A stretch of 14,564 nt of DNA, taken from positions 1 through 14,564 of the forward strand of contig JABZIZ010000029.1 of the NCBI GenBank assembly GCA_015258065.1, in the 5' to 3' direction. This document shows, piece after piece, positions 7,279 through 14,127 of the stretch. Below the pieces are notes generated by a model. That model was not told the origin of the DNA and ran no database searches. It saw nothing but the letters and a program-made list of their open reading frames with translations. The translations under genes were made by a program, and so were the position numbers. This DNA is from Lachnospiraceae bacterium (lineage in GTDB: Bacteria > Bacillota > Clostridia > Lachnospirales > Lachnospiraceae). Position 1 is the stretch's first letter. Every line of letters begins with the position of its first letter.

Positions 7279-8082
7279 ATGACAGATAGAGAAGATTGGA
7301 TTCATCCGGGCGAACGATTGGATGATCTTCAGTTGGACGGATTGAAGATCTTACAGAATCCTGCCGGTTTCTGCTTTGGAATGGATGCGGTTCTGCTCTC
7401 TCATTTCATTCGCTTGAAGGAAGGGGAGAGGCTGTTGGACCTGGGGACAGGGACAGGCGTGATCCCGCTTCTTCTGTCAGGAAAGACAAGAAATACACAT
7501 TTCACAGGACTGGAGATTCAGAAGGAAAGTGCGGATATGGCGCGCAGGAGCGTCCTTCTGAATCATCAGGAAGACAGAATTACCATCATAGAGGGAGATC
7601 TTAGGAAGGCGGATGGAATCTTTCCTGCCGCCTCTTTTGATGCAATCACTTGCAATCCTCCCTATATGGCGGCGGGGAAGGGACTGGTGAATCCGGAATC
7701 ACAGAGGGCGATTGCAAGGCATGAGATCCTGTGCACCCTGCAGGATGTCGTATCTGCAGCAGCCTACCTGCTGAAGGATGGAGGACGTTTTTTTCTCGTT
7801 CATCGCCCCAGGAGACTGGTGGAGTTGTTCTGCCTTCTGGAGGCAAAGAAGCTGGAGCCCAAACGACTTCAGTTCGTGCATCCCTCTGCGGAGGAGGAGC
7901 CGAATATGGTTCTGGTGGAAGCCCTAAAAGGAGGCGGAAGGGAGCTGAGAATTCTCCCGCCAATGCTCTTACAAAGCCCGAGGAAGGAAGCAGCGGAACA
8001 TAAAGGAGTTGCGGGGGAGAAGGAGGGACCGGCGGAGAGAAACAAAGGCTTGGGAAAAGGGGATGAAGGAGCAAACGGATGA
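7279..8082 (+). CDS. yabB: YabB-type tRNA (adenine-N6)-methyltransferase
   Basis: A 267-aa class I SAM-dependent methyltransferase. The start GERLDDLQLDGLKILQ matches YabB/TrmN6 proteins, which methylate A37 of tRNA-Val. The SAM loop is LDLGTGTG (about 53-60) and the catalytic NPPY is at 126-129, the signature of amino-group (N6-adenine) methylation. The usual family length is near 245-250 residues. Here about 35 extra C-terminal residues rich in Gly, Glu and Lys lie beyond the fold and look disordered. AGGG six bases before the ATG serves as ribosome site. The stop overlaps the rsmI start as ATGA. The tRNA target is inferred from family, not seen. Confidence 0.88.
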   Translation: MTDREDWIHPGERLDDLQLDGLKILQNPAGFCFGMDAVLLSHFIRLKEGERLLDLGTGTGVIPLLLSGKTRNTHFTGLEIQKESADMARRSVLLNHQEDRITIIEGDLRKADGIFPAASFDAITCNPPYMAAGKGLVNPESQRAIARHEILCTLQDVVSAAAYLLKDGGRFFLVHRPRRLVELFCLLEAKKLEPKRLQFVHPSAEEEPNMVLVEALKGGGRELRILPPMLLQSPRKEAAEHKGVAGEKEGPAERNKGLGKGDEGANG

Positions 8083-8945
8083 GCGGAACTCTTTTTGTCT
8101 GTGCGACACCGATCGGCAATTTGAATGACATCACACCTCGTGTTCTGCAGGCGCTTCAGAGCGCGGATCTCATTGCGGCGGAAGACACCAGAGGAAGCAT
8201 CAAGCTTTTAAATCATTTTGATATTCATACGCCGATGGTGAGTTACCACGAGTACAATCGCTTTGAAAAAGCGGAGGAACTGATCGACAGACTTCGACAG
8301 GGAAAGAACATTGCACTCATCACCGATGCGGGAACACCGGCGATTTCCGACCCGGGAGAAGTGTTGGTCAGGAGATGCCATGAAGAGGGGATCTCTGTCA
8401 CCTCCCTGCCCGGAGCCTGTGCGGTGATCACGGCTCTGTCCCTTTCCGGCATGCCGTCCAGAAGGTTTTGTTTTGAAGGTTTTTTGCCCGGAAACGGAGA
8501 GAAAAAAGAAAGAAAAAGAATTCTGCAGGAACTGAAAACGGAAAGTCGCACCATCATCCTTTACGAGGCGCCTCATCACCTCAGAATGACGTTGCGGGAT
8601 CTGTACGAAGCGTTGGGAGATCGAAAGCTCGCTCTTTGCAGGGAACTGACCAAGATTCATGAAGAAGTATGCAGGAACACGCTATCGGAAGCCATCGCAG
8701 CCTATGAGGAAAAAGAACCCAGAGGAGAGTATGTACTGATCGTAGAGGGCTTCCGTCCGGAAGAAAAGAGGGAAGAAGAGCAGAAGAAATGGAAGGAAGT
8801 TCCATTGTCAGAGCATCTGCAGTTCTATGAACAGCAGGGAATCGCCAGGAAGGAAGCGATGAAACGGGTAGCTGCGGACCGGGGCTGTGGAAAGAGGGAG
8901 ATTTATCAGGCTCTGCTCACGGAAGAGGGAAAAGAAAAGCGATGA
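8079..8945 (+). CDS. rsmI: 16S rRNA (cytidine-1402) 2'-O-methyltransferase
   Basis: A 288-aa member of the tetrapyrrole-methylase superfamily that adds the 2'-O-methyl group of m4Cm1402 in the ribosomal decoding centre. Conserved blocks are LFVCATPIGNLNDITPR at the N-terminus, AAEDTR, ITDAGTPAISDPG, SLPGACAVITALSLSG and YEAPHH. The last 50 residues (SEHLQFYEQQGIARKEAMKR) form the small helical C-terminal domain. Length is normal. The start overlaps yabB by four bases and the stop overlaps the next gene by four bases, so three genes are linked translationally. This equals yabC in Bacillus. Confidence 0.95.
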   Translation: MSGTLFVCATPIGNLNDITPRVLQALQSADLIAAEDTRGSIKLLNHFDIHTPMVSYHEYNRFEKAEELIDRLRQGKNIALITDAGTPAISDPGEVLVRRCHEEGISVTSLPGACAVITALSLSGMPSRRFCFEGFLPGNGEKKERKRILQELKTESRTIILYEAPHHLRMTLRDLYEALGDRKLALCRELTKIHEEVCRNTLSEAIAAYEEKEPRGEYVLIVEGFRPEEKREEEQKKWKEVPLSEHLQFYEQQGIARKEAMKRVAADRGCGKREIYQALLTEEGKEKR

Positions 8946-9421
8946 GGGGAGCGTCTTTCACTGTACCACTTCTGGCAATTGGATGCGGTGTTCTCATCCT
9001 TCTTTTTCATTTCGTGTGGAAATACTTCCATACGCACTCCCTACCCATGGACGAACTGGAAGGGCATGAATTTGAATCATACTGCGCTGACCTGTTACAG
9101 GCAAGTGATTTTCAGGATGTGCGGATCACGAAGGGAAGCGGGGATTTCGGAACGGACATTTTGGCGGTCAAAGACGGCATCAGCTATGCGGTGCAGTGCA
9201 AACGATACGATAAACCGGTAGGTGTTTTCGCCGTACAACAGATTTATGCGGGAAGGGATTACTACGGCTGTATGGTTGGAGCCGTCATGACCAACCAGAC
9301 CTTTACACCTGCTGCGAAGGATTGTGCGAAGAAACTGCGCATTCTCTTATGGGATCGAAGTAAAATAGAAGAAATGCAACAGTGGCAGGAGAGAGCCTTT
9401 TCGCATCGGAAGAAATCATAG
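8942..9421 (+). CDS. Membrane-anchored Mrr-like nuclease-domain protein
   Basis: A 159-aa protein with one hydrophobic N-terminal helix (about residues 8-28, LLAIGCGVLILLFHFVW) followed by an Mrr-type restriction endonuclease fold. The start LEGHEFESYCADLL is typical of the domain. The predicted catalytic core is D72 (DFGTDILA) with Q85-C86-K87 (YAVQCKRY), the QxK variant of the PD-(D/E)xK motif found in Mrr proteins. No methyltransferase or specificity gene is near, so a classical restriction role is not supported. A membrane-tethered DNA-binding or DNA-cleaving protein is a better description. ATGA overlap with rsmI puts it in the same operon. Function beyond the fold is unknown. Confidence 0.82.
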   Translation: MRGASFTVPLLAIGCGVLILLFHFVWKYFHTHSLPMDELEGHEFESYCADLLQASDFQDVRITKGSGDFGTDILAVKDGISYAVQCKRYDKPVGVFAVQQIYAGRDYYGCMVGAVMTNQTFTPAAKDCAKKLRILLWDRSKIEEMQQWQERAFSHRKKS

Positions 9422-9426
9422 GAGGG

Positions 9427-9455
9427 GGAAGGCGCTCAGAAAAGAAATCGCTTCC
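9427..9455 (+). other. Weak stem-loop after the Mrr-like gene
   Basis: GGAAGGCG (9427-9434) can pair with CGCTTCC (9449-9455) with one bulged G. No T tract follows, so a terminator role is doubtful. It lies just upstream of the greA promoter. Confidence 0.25.
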
Positions 9456-9459
9456 ATGA

Positions 9460-9488
9460 TTGACAGTGATAGGGAGACTCTATATAAT
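9460..9488 (+). promoter_or_regulatory. Consensus housekeeping promoter for greA
   Basis: TTGACA (9460-9465) and TATAAT (9483-9488) with a 17-base spacer: both hexamers match the sigma-A consensus exactly. Transcription would begin near 9495, leaving a leader of about 25 bases that contains the greA ribosome site. Confidence 0.95.
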
Positions 9489-9519
9489 AATGAACTTATG
9501 AGAAGCGGGAGGTATTTCT

Positions 9520-10008
9520 ATGGACGAGAAAAAAAATATTTTAACGTATGAGGGGCTGAAGAAGTACGAGGATGAACTGGAGGAATTGAAGGTTCATAAA
9601 CGGCAGGAGATCGCACAGAAAATCAAGGAAGCACGCGCACAGGGAGACTTGTCGGAAAATGCGGAATATGATGCAGCCAAGGACGAACAGCGTGATGTAG
9701 AGGCCAGGATCGAGGAACTCGAGAGAATCCTGAAGAATGCGGAAGTTGTCGTCGAAGAAGAGGTTGATCTGAAGAAGATCGGCATTGGTTGCAAGGTCAA
9801 AATCCTCGATATGGCGTATAATGAAGAGATTGAGTATAAGATCGTCGGCTCCTCGGAGGCAAACAGCCTGAAGGGCAAGATCTCCAATGAATCACCGGTA
9901 GGCAAGGCGCTCCTGGGTGCAAAAAAGAACGATGTGGTGAGCGTGGAAACGCAGGCAGGTGAATTTAAGTACAAGGTACTTAAAATCGAGAGATCGAAGG
10001 TCAGCTGA
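9520..10008 (+). CDS. greA: Transcription elongation factor GreA
   Basis: A 162-aa Gre factor that enters the secondary channel of RNA polymerase and stimulates cleavage of the backtracked transcript. The first 75 residues form the antiparallel coiled coil, with the acidic tip GDLSENAEYDAA (D43 and E46 being the catalytic pair). The C-terminal half is the FKBP-like globular domain. Length is standard. GGGAGG (9507-9512) sits seven bases before the ATG. The gene has its own strong promoter and is followed by a terminator, so it may be transcribed mainly alone. Confidence 0.97.
   Translation: MDEKKNILTYEGLKKYEDELEELKVHKRQEIAQKIKEARAQGDLSENAEYDAAKDEQRDVEARIEELERILKNAEVVVEEEVDLKKIGIGCKVKILDMAYNEEIEYKIVGSSEANSLKGKISNESPVGKALLGAKKNDVVSVETQAGEFKYKVLKIERSKVS
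9964..9984. repeat. 21-base inverted repeat at the end of greA
   Basis: TTTAAGTAC and GTACTTAAA are perfect 9-base arms separated by AAG. The element lies inside the last codons of greA (encoding FKYKVLK), 34 bases before the greA terminator. It could be an RNA hairpin or a protein site, or a chance result of codon choice. Confidence 0.6.
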
Positions 10009-10017
10009 GGGAAGAAT

Positions 10018-10046
10018 CCGGGGTCTGTGAAGGCTCCGGTTTTTTT
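10018..10046 (+). terminator. Intrinsic terminator between greA and lysS
   Basis: CCGGGGTC (10018-10025) pairs with GGCTCCGG (10032-10039), eight pairs including two G-U, around loop TGTGAA, followed by seven T. It ends only 30 bases before the lysS start, so lysS needs read-through or a promoter inside greA. Confidence 0.87.
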
Positions 10047-10075
10047 GATGAAATGTGCAGAAACGGAGGAATCAG

Positions 10076-12118
10076 GTGGAAGAACAGAATCAGGGAAGGC
10101 AGCAAAATCCGGTCGATCAAAATGAGAGGCAGCAGGAAGAGCAGTCACAGCAGGAAATCGGCCGTCTGAGGCAGGTCAGAAGAGATAAGCTGAAGGAGTT
10201 GCAGGAGGCGGGAGCGGATCCGTTTCAGATTGTAAAATTCGACCAGACGCATCATTCCAAAGAGATTCAGGATCATTTTTCCGAGTGGGAAGACAAAGAG
10301 GTGTCCATTGCCGGAAGAATGATGAGCAAGCGCGTCATGGGAAAGGCGTCTTTTTGCAATGTACAGGATCTGGAAGGCAACATTCAGTGCTATGTGGCCA
10401 GGGATGAGATTGGAACGGAAGCCTATCAGGCATTCAAGAAGTTTGACATCGGCGACATCATCGGGATCAAGGGCCATGTCTTTAAAACAAAGACGGGAGA
10501 AATTTCCGTTCATACCAAAGAAATCACTCTTCTTTCCAAATCGCTGCAGATTCTCCCGGAAAAGTTCCATGGTCTTACCAATACAGATCTGCGCTACAGG
10601 CAGCGTTATGTCGATCTGATCATGAATGAGGAAAGCAAGCGGACCTTTATCTTGCGATCCAAAATCATTTCCTCCATCAGGCGTTATCTCGACGGACAGG
10701 GATTTCTGGAGGTGGAAACGCCCATGCTGGTCCCCAATGCAGGCGGAGCGGCAGCCAGACCGTTCGAGACCCACTACAACGCATTGAATGAAGATATTAA
10801 ATTGCGCATTTCGCTGGAGCTGTATCTGAAGAGACTGATTGTCGGAGGCATGGAGCGGGTTTACGAGATCGGCCGCGTCTTCCGGAATGAGGGGCTGGAC
10901 ACCAGGCACAATCCGGAATTTACACTGATGGAGCTTTATCAGGCCTACACCGATTATCACGGCATGATGGATCTGACGGAAGCCATGTACCGTCATGTGG
11001 CAAAAGAAGTGCTCGGGACAACGACGATTGTTTACGGGAACGCGGCGCAAGAGGACGGGGAGAACCAATCCGAAGCAGCCGGGGGAGAAGATAAGAAACC
11101 GGTCGTCATTGATCTTGGCAAACCGTTTCGCCGGATCACCATGGTAGAGGCGATCAAGGAAGCCTGTGACGTTGACTTTGATCAAATTCCGGACACAGAG
11201 GCGGCAAAAAAGGTGGCAGATGAAAAGAAGATTGCCTATGAGCCGCATCACAAAAAGGGCGACATCGAAAATCTCTTTTTTGATGAATTCTGCGAGCACC
11301 AGATGATTCAGCCGACCTTCGTGATGGATCATCCCATTGAGATTTCGCCCTTGACCAAGAAAAAACCGGATGACCCGTCCAAGGTGCAACGGTTCGAGCT
11401 TTATATCAACGGTGCCGAGATGTGCAACGCCTACTCCGAACTCAATGACCCGATTGACCAGAGGGAGCGATTTGCCGCACAGGATCTCCTGGCTGCAGCA
11501 GGGGATGAAGAGGCCAATCATACGGACGAGGACTTCCTCAACGCACTTGAAATCGGAATGCCTCCGACCGGCGGCATCGGCTACGGCATCGATCGCCTGG
11601 TCATGCTGCTTACCAATTCTGCCGCTATCAGAGATGTGATTCTCTTCCCCACCATGAAGACCATCGGTAAGTCTGGCAAGGAGGGGCAGGAGGCTTCCGA
11701 ATCGGAAACCGGCTTTTTTACTCCGAACGAGAAGATTGATTTCAGCAATGTGAAGATCGAGCCTCTGTTTGAAGAGCAGGTGGATTTCGATACCTTCTCG
11801 AAGAGCGATTTCCGTGCGGTCAAGATTCTGGCATGTGAGGCCGTTCCGAAATCCAAAAAGCTGCTCAAGTTCACCTTGGATGATGGAGTACGCAAGGATC
11901 GTGTAATTCTAAGCGGAATTCACGATTATTACGAGCCGGAAGAGCTGGTTGGGAAGACAGCCATTGCGATCGTAAACCTGCCGCCAAGAAAGATGATGGG
12001 AATCGAATCTGAAGGAATGCTGATCAGTGCAGTCAGCAACTATCAGGATTCGGATCAGGAAGAGCTTCACCTTCTGATGGTGGACAACCACATCCCGGCA
12101 GGAGCGAAGCTGTATTGA
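10076..12118 (+). CDS. lysS: Lysyl-tRNA synthetase (class II) fused to a tRNA-binding domain
   Basis: A 680-aa class II lysyl-tRNA synthetase. An OB-fold anticodon-binding domain occupies about residues 50-160. The catalytic domain shows motif 1 (QGFLEVETPML), motif 2 (RVYEIGRVFRNEGLDTRHNPEFT, from R261) and motif 3 (GMPPTGGIGYGIDRL, from G494). About 20 extra Gly/Glu-rich residues interrupt the catalytic domain near 322-341. After a charged linker, residues about 570-680 are an EMAPII/Trbp111-type OB fold (SDFRAVKILACEAVPKSKKL, PPRKMMGIESEGMLI), the module usually found at the end of MetRS or PheRS beta. Ordinary LysRS is near 500 residues. I placed the start at GTG 10076 because GGAGG ends six bases earlier; the GTG at 10055 has no ribosome site. 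The first 25 residues are Gln/Glu-rich. Confidence 0.94.
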   Translation: MEEQNQGRQQNPVDQNERQQEEQSQQEIGRLRQVRRDKLKELQEAGADPFQIVKFDQTHHSKEIQDHFSEWEDKEVSIAGRMMSKRVMGKASFCNVQDLEGNIQCYVARDEIGTEAYQAFKKFDIGDIIGIKGHVFKTKTGEISVHTKEITLLSKSLQILPEKFHGLTNTDLRYRQRYVDLIMNEESKRTFILRSKIISSIRRYLDGQGFLEVETPMLVPNAGGAAARPFETHYNALNEDIKLRISLELYLKRLIVGGMERVYEIGRVFRNEGLDTRHNPEFTLMELYQAYTDYHGMMDLTEAMYRHVAKEVLGTTTIVYGNAAQEDGENQSEAAGGEDKKPVVIDLGKPFRRITMVEAIKEACDVDFDQIPDTEAAKKVADEKKIAYEPHHKKGDIENLFFDEFCEHQMIQPTFVMDHPIEISPLTKKKPDDPSKVQRFELYINGAEMCNAYSELNDPIDQRERFAAQDLLAAAGDEEANHTDEDFLNALEIGMPPTGGIGYGIDRLVMLLTNSAAIRDVILFPTMKTIGKSGKEGQEASESETGFFTPNEKIDFSNVKIEPLFEEQVDFDTFSKSDFRAVKILACEAVPKSKKLLKFTLDDGVRKDRVILSGIHDYYEPEELVGKTAIAIVNLPPRKMMGIESEGMLISAVSNYQDSDQEELHLLMVDNHIPAGAKLY

Positions 12119-12136
12119 AAAACCGAGAATGAGCAT

Positions 12137-12186
12137 AGAGGGGTATGTCGACGCAGAGGAATCTGAGGAGACATACCTCTCTTTTT
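12137..12186 (+). terminator. Intrinsic terminator of lysS
   Basis: A 13-pair stem, AGAGGGGTATGTC (12137-12149) with GACATACCTCTCT (12170-12182), contains one G-U pair. It surrounds a 20-base loop and runs into T at 12182-12186. It lies 18 bases after the lysS stop. Confidence 0.92.
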
Positions 12187-12192
12187 GCGGGG

Positions 12193-12441
12193 GAAAATGC
12201 CGGTAACGAGGGAGAGAGAGCCTATGGTCGAGAAATGGCCGATAAAATAACATCAGCGAATCGATGAACTTCATGCCGCGGACACCGTGGAACGGACGAT
12301 TCAGTGGAATACCGGACGATGTCATCTCCTTACGCAGAATCGAAAGGCGATGGACTTGATTCATCCGTTCAGATTGGTATTCGAGAAGAAGGAGAGGGGA
12401 TCCAAATCGTAAATATTTTGGAGATAGTCGATTATTACTAG
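12193..12441 (+). pseudogene. Frameshifted relic of a HigB/RelE-type toxin
   Basis: Three consecutive frames join into one recognisable protein. Frame one, 12193-12249, reads NEGERAYGREMADKI. Frame two, 12251-12397, reads HQRIDELHAADTVE, then IQWNTGRCHLLTQNRKAMD, then LIHPFRLVFEKKERG. Frame three, 12400-12441, reads IQIVNILEIVDYY and stops. This order (MAxKI, GRCHxL, NRK, DLxHPYRLVFE, IxIxxIxEIxDYH) is the pattern of the short HigB-like killer proteins of Clostridia. The breaks are one extra A near 12250 and one missing base in the G run at 12396-12399. About three residues after NRK (GQY in relatives, from memory) are also gone. The start is absent, the lysS terminator sits immediately upstream, and no antitoxin follows. 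It should be non-functional. Confidence 0.7.
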
Positions 12442-12506
12442 CGATTGCAATAAAATACAGAAATGAAATAATACAACTATGGGATTCCTTGTGAGGTATT
12501 TTGAAA

Positions 12507-13259
12507 ATGATAATGCACGATTGGAATAACGAAAAAGAGGACGTGATTCTTCTGATCCATCCGATGCTTTCGTCAGCAAACGGCATGAAGACATTTATCG
12601 CTGACATCATTGGAGAGGAATACCGTTATCTCGCACCGGATCTCTCAGCGCACGGCGATGCAGATAAGGATAGCTATAAAAGTGCTGCTGACGAGGCAAA
12701 ACAGATCCATGAGTATTTGGCTGAGAAAAATATCACGGAGCTCTCACTTGGATATGGGGCTTCACTGGGCGGGGTGGTTCTTCTACAGCTTCTCAAATAT
12801 GATGATATTGCATTCAACCATCTATTTTTTGAGGGAAGTAGTTTCTACACTAATGCAAAGATGATGGAGTGGATTTTCCGTACGGTGTTTCTGCATAAAC
12901 ATAAGAAGGCTGTCGCAGACCCGGAGCTTAGTGTGAAGAAGATGTCCTCCATGTTTGGAGAAGAGGCCGCCCCGCTTCTGGCAAAACATTTTATTGCAAT
13001 GAATGAGGAGAGCATCCGAAACATCGTTCACGACTGTGCATTCGTGGAACTGCCGTCGCTTTCCGATGATGTTCAGCGGAAATGCATCTTTGCGTACGGA
13101 GATAAGGATTTCGATTATAAGAAAGCAAAGAAGATGATTCCCAAGACCTATCCGCTCGCCCAAATAAAGGTATGGGAAGGCTACGACCATTGCCGGATGA
13201 TGACGAAAGATAAGAATAATTACTGCCGGGAACTTGAAAAATGTATTTATGAATCATAA
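12507..13259 (+). CDS. Alpha/beta hydrolase
   Basis: A 250-aa soluble alpha/beta-hydrolase with the expected triad: nucleophile S86 in the elbow GASLGG, acid D199 or D201 in YGDKDFD, and H228 in GYDHCRM. The strand ILLIHPML, with the oxyanion-hole region just after it, opens the domain, and a cap segment (residues about 110-165) is Lys/Met-rich. Substrate is unknown; relatives include esterases and serine hydrolases of small size. ATG at 12507 is preferred because GAGGT lies nine bases upstream; a TTG two codons earlier sits too close to it. No clear promoter was found, and the preceding 300 bases are the toxin relic. No signal peptide is visible. Confidence 0.85.
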   Translation: MIMHDWNNEKEDVILLIHPMLSSANGMKTFIADIIGEEYRYLAPDLSAHGDADKDSYKSAADEAKQIHEYLAEKNITELSLGYGASLGGVVLLQLLKYDDIAFNHLFFEGSSFYTNAKMMEWIFRTVFLHKHKKAVADPELSVKKMSSMFGEEAAPLLAKHFIAMNEESIRNIVHDCAFVELPSLSDDVQRKCIFAYGDKDFDYKKAKKMIPKTYPLAQIKVWEGYDHCRMMTKDKNNYCRELEKCIYES

Positions 13260-13266
13260 GCAACAA

Positions 13267-13299
13267 AACGCCTGACTATCACCTCGATGATCAGGCGTT
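13267..13299 (-). terminator. Stem-loop, best read as a reverse-strand terminator
   Basis: AACGCCTGA (13267-13275) pairs perfectly with TCAGGCGTT (13291-13299), nine pairs. Read on the reverse strand it is followed by TTTTGTTG, while on the forward strand only two T follow. The reverse-strand Cys-rich reading frame stops exactly inside it. It might also terminate the alpha/beta hydrolase transcript weakly. Confidence 0.6.
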
Positions 13300-13473
13300 A
13301 ATCTCTTCCGGCGAAGGACCTTCCCGGGAGCAGCCGGAACATCCACAGGAGCCGCATCCGGAGCCTCCGTTTAATATTCCGTTTAGAGTTAGAAGGTATA
13401 AATCGATAGGCTCTTGACTTGGTATATATTGAGATATATATTCAGTGTATATTAAAAGGGGAAGGAAGGTGAT
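13291..13473 (-). pseudogene. C-terminal remnant of a Cys-rich protein (reverse strand)
   Basis: On the reverse strand an open frame ends with LNGGSGCGSCGCSGCSREG, then PSPEEINA and a stop at 13291-13293, with a terminator-like hairpin overlapping the stop. The Gly/Ser/Cys run has five cysteines in 12 residues and is GC-rich (about 13308-13375) within AT-rich flanks. The frame contains no ATG, GTG or TTG before the in-frame stop at 13474-13476, so no complete gene is present. It looks like a tail left after the front was replaced by the vapBC segment, whose promoter it overlaps. The family is not recognised; a metal-binding tail is possible. Chance cannot be ruled out. Confidence 0.35.
13414..13442 (+). 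promoter_or_regulatory. vapBC promoter with operator-like palindrome
   Basis: TTGACT (13414-13419) and TATATT (13437-13442) have a 17-base spacer. Inside the spacer and over the -10 lies the inverted repeat TATATAT (13423-13429) / ATATATA (13434-13440), with related GTATATT just downstream. VapB-type antitoxins typically bind such repeats to repress their own promoter, so this is a likely autoregulatory operator. Confidence 0.75.
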
Positions 13474-13477
13474 CTAT

Positions 13478-13708
13478 ATGATGACTGCAAAGGTTTTTAA
13501 AAATGGAAGAAGTCAGGCAATCAGACTTCCTAAGGAGTGTCGATTTTCATCAGATGAGGTAGTGGTAAATAAGATAGGTGATATTGTTATTCTGCTTCCT
13601 AAACAAAACAAGTGGGATTCCTTTTTGAAGGCAATAGATATGTTCTCAGATGATTTCATGGCGGAGGGAAGAACAACAGATATAGTACAGGAGCGTGACG
13701 AGCTATGA
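13478..13708 (+). CDS. vapB: VapB-type antitoxin (AbrB/SpoVT fold)
   Basis: A 76-aa antitoxin. The N-terminal MTAKVFKNGRSQAIRLPKEC is the typical swapped-hairpin AbrB-like DNA-binding domain of the VapB/VagC group. The C-terminal 30 residues (LKAIDMFSDDFMAEG) form the tail that in relatives wraps and blocks the toxin. AGG at 13467-13469 is eight bases before the ATG at 13478; the next codon is also ATG (13481) and could be used. The stop overlaps the vapC start as ATGA, the usual coupled arrangement. It probably represses its own promoter together with VapC through the AT palindrome upstream. Confidence 0.92.
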   Translation: MMTAKVFKNGRSQAIRLPKECRFSSDEVVVNKIGDIVILLPKQNKWDSFLKAIDMFSDDFMAEGRTTDIVQERDEL

Positions 13709-14106
13709 GGTATATGCTTGACACCAATATTTGCATTTATGTAATAAAGCATAAGCCGGAAAAGGTACTTCGAAAATTACAAACTATTCATCCTGAAGAT
13801 GTGTGTATATCGTCGGTCACATATGCCGAGTTGGTGTGTGGTGTAGAAAAGAGTGCAGCTGTGGAGAAGAACAGATTGGCACTCTCCATGCTTCTAGCGA
13901 ATATGGAGATTCTGGATTTTGACGTGGAGGCGGCTGATTGTTATGGAAAGATTAGAGCAGATTTGGAGAAGAAAGGAAGACCTATAGGCCCTCTCGACAT
14001 GATGATTGCAGGTCATGGGCAGTCTCTTGGATATACAGTTGTAACGAATAACGTGAAAGAATTTTCCAGAGTGACTGCTCTGAGAATTGAGAATTGGGCA
14101 GAATAA
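13705..14106 (+). CDS. vapC: VapC-type toxin (PIN-domain ribonuclease)
   Basis: A 133-aa PIN-domain RNase, the toxin of the pair. Toxins of this family cut specific RNAs, often tRNAs, in a magnesium-dependent way. The catalytic acids are visible: D6 in MLDTN, E42 in TYAEL and D98 in GPLDMMIAGH. The fourth position, often Asp, is Asn in TNNVKEF (N116), a substitution I recall as common in VapC/VagD-like relatives, so activity is still expected. The C-terminal RVTALRIENWAE is typical of the family. Length is normal and no frame breaks are seen. The specific RNA target cannot be told from sequence. Confidence 0.94.
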   Translation: MRYMLDTNICIYVIKHKPEKVLRKLQTIHPEDVCISSVTYAELVCGVEKSAAVEKNRLALSMLLANMEILDFDVEAADCYGKIRADLEKKGRPIGPLDMMIAGHGQSLGYTVVTNNVKEFSRVTALRIENWAE

Positions 14107-14127
14107 ATCATTTCAGTCACATTGTGA

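Noticed and set aside
7646..8134. A 162-codon reverse-strand frame, Pro/Ser-rich
   Set aside because: It is the shadow of the yabB tail and the rsmI start, with composition typical of antisense frames.
10047..10075. T-box or other riboswitch ahead of lysS
   Set aside because: Only 29 bases separate the terminator from the start codon, and I see no T-box core sequence or antiterminator upstream.
10145..11521. A 458-codon reverse-strand open frame
   Set aside because: It lies entirely opposite lysS, whose motifs are unambiguous. Length is due to codon bias on the coding strand.
11909..12610. A 233-codon reverse-strand frame over the lysS end and the next spacer
   Set aside because: It crosses the lysS terminator and the forward-strand toxin relic, and shows no recognisable domain.
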